Of a stretch of 22,755 nucleotides of DNA, positions 22,716-22,755 are shown piece by piece. Both the position numbers and the translations under genes were made by a program. The stretch's first letter is position 1. Every line of letters starts with the position of its first letter. Below the pieces are notes generated by a model, which saw nothing but the letters and a program-made list of their open reading frames with translations, was not told the origin of the DNA and ran no database searches. Origin of the DNA: Acidobacteriota bacterium (GTDB lineage: Bacteria > Acidobacteriota > Terriglobia > UBA7540); NCBI GenBank assembly GCA_003224665.1, contig QHZM01000108.1:1-22755 (forward strand). The letters are read 5' to 3'.

Positions 22716-22755
22716 AGAATAATGCGAGGTCGGAAAAGCGCGGAACGGGTCACCC

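Overview
The window looks like a piece of a high-GC bacterial chromosome, most likely from an Acidobacteriota (inference from gene content: a bactofilin next to parB/parA, a two-domain SppA, small lysine/arginine-rich and RRM proteins, and a prolyl-oligopeptidase-like S9 peptidase). No plasmid, phage or CRISPR hallmarks were seen.

Layout. (a) About 0.17-3.1 kb, minus strand: rsmG - parA - parB - bactofilin, the chromosome-partitioning neighbourhood usually found near a replication origin. Two perfect 14-bp parS palindromes flank rsmG, and one of them abuts the parAB promoter. (b) About 3.3-6.2 kb, minus strand: eno - gpmI, two adjacent steps of lower glycolysis. (c) sppA on the plus strand, divergent from eno, then a broken glgC on the minus strand. 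(d) About 9.3-13.3 kb, an accessory stretch: a B12-type radical SAM enzyme with lower-GC codon usage, a small conserved-looking protein, and a small basic protein plus an RRM RNA-binding protein with structured leaders. An IS630-like MITE candidate sits exactly in the RRM stop codon, followed by two hairpin-forming direct repeats. (e) About 13.35-15.2 kb, plus strand: metallophosphoesterase - dGTPase pair. (f) About 15.2-22.35 kb, minus strand: EF-G-like GTPase - exported ADP-ribosylglycohydrolase - GRP-type sugar/nucleoside permease - exported nucleoside hydrolase - exported S9 peptidase, read in that order. The middle three genes look like a salvage module for ADP-ribose and nucleosides.

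The most unusual property is damage. glgC, the GRP permease and the EF-G-like gene each lack an internal segment of roughly 45-55 codons with a frame change at the join. The S9 peptidase appears to lack two segments of similar size in frame, rsmG is short by a similar amount, and the EF-G gene also has an in-frame TAA near its end. These are either repeated small deletions in the genome or systematic assembly errors. Reads are needed to tell which, so these genes should not be treated as intact.
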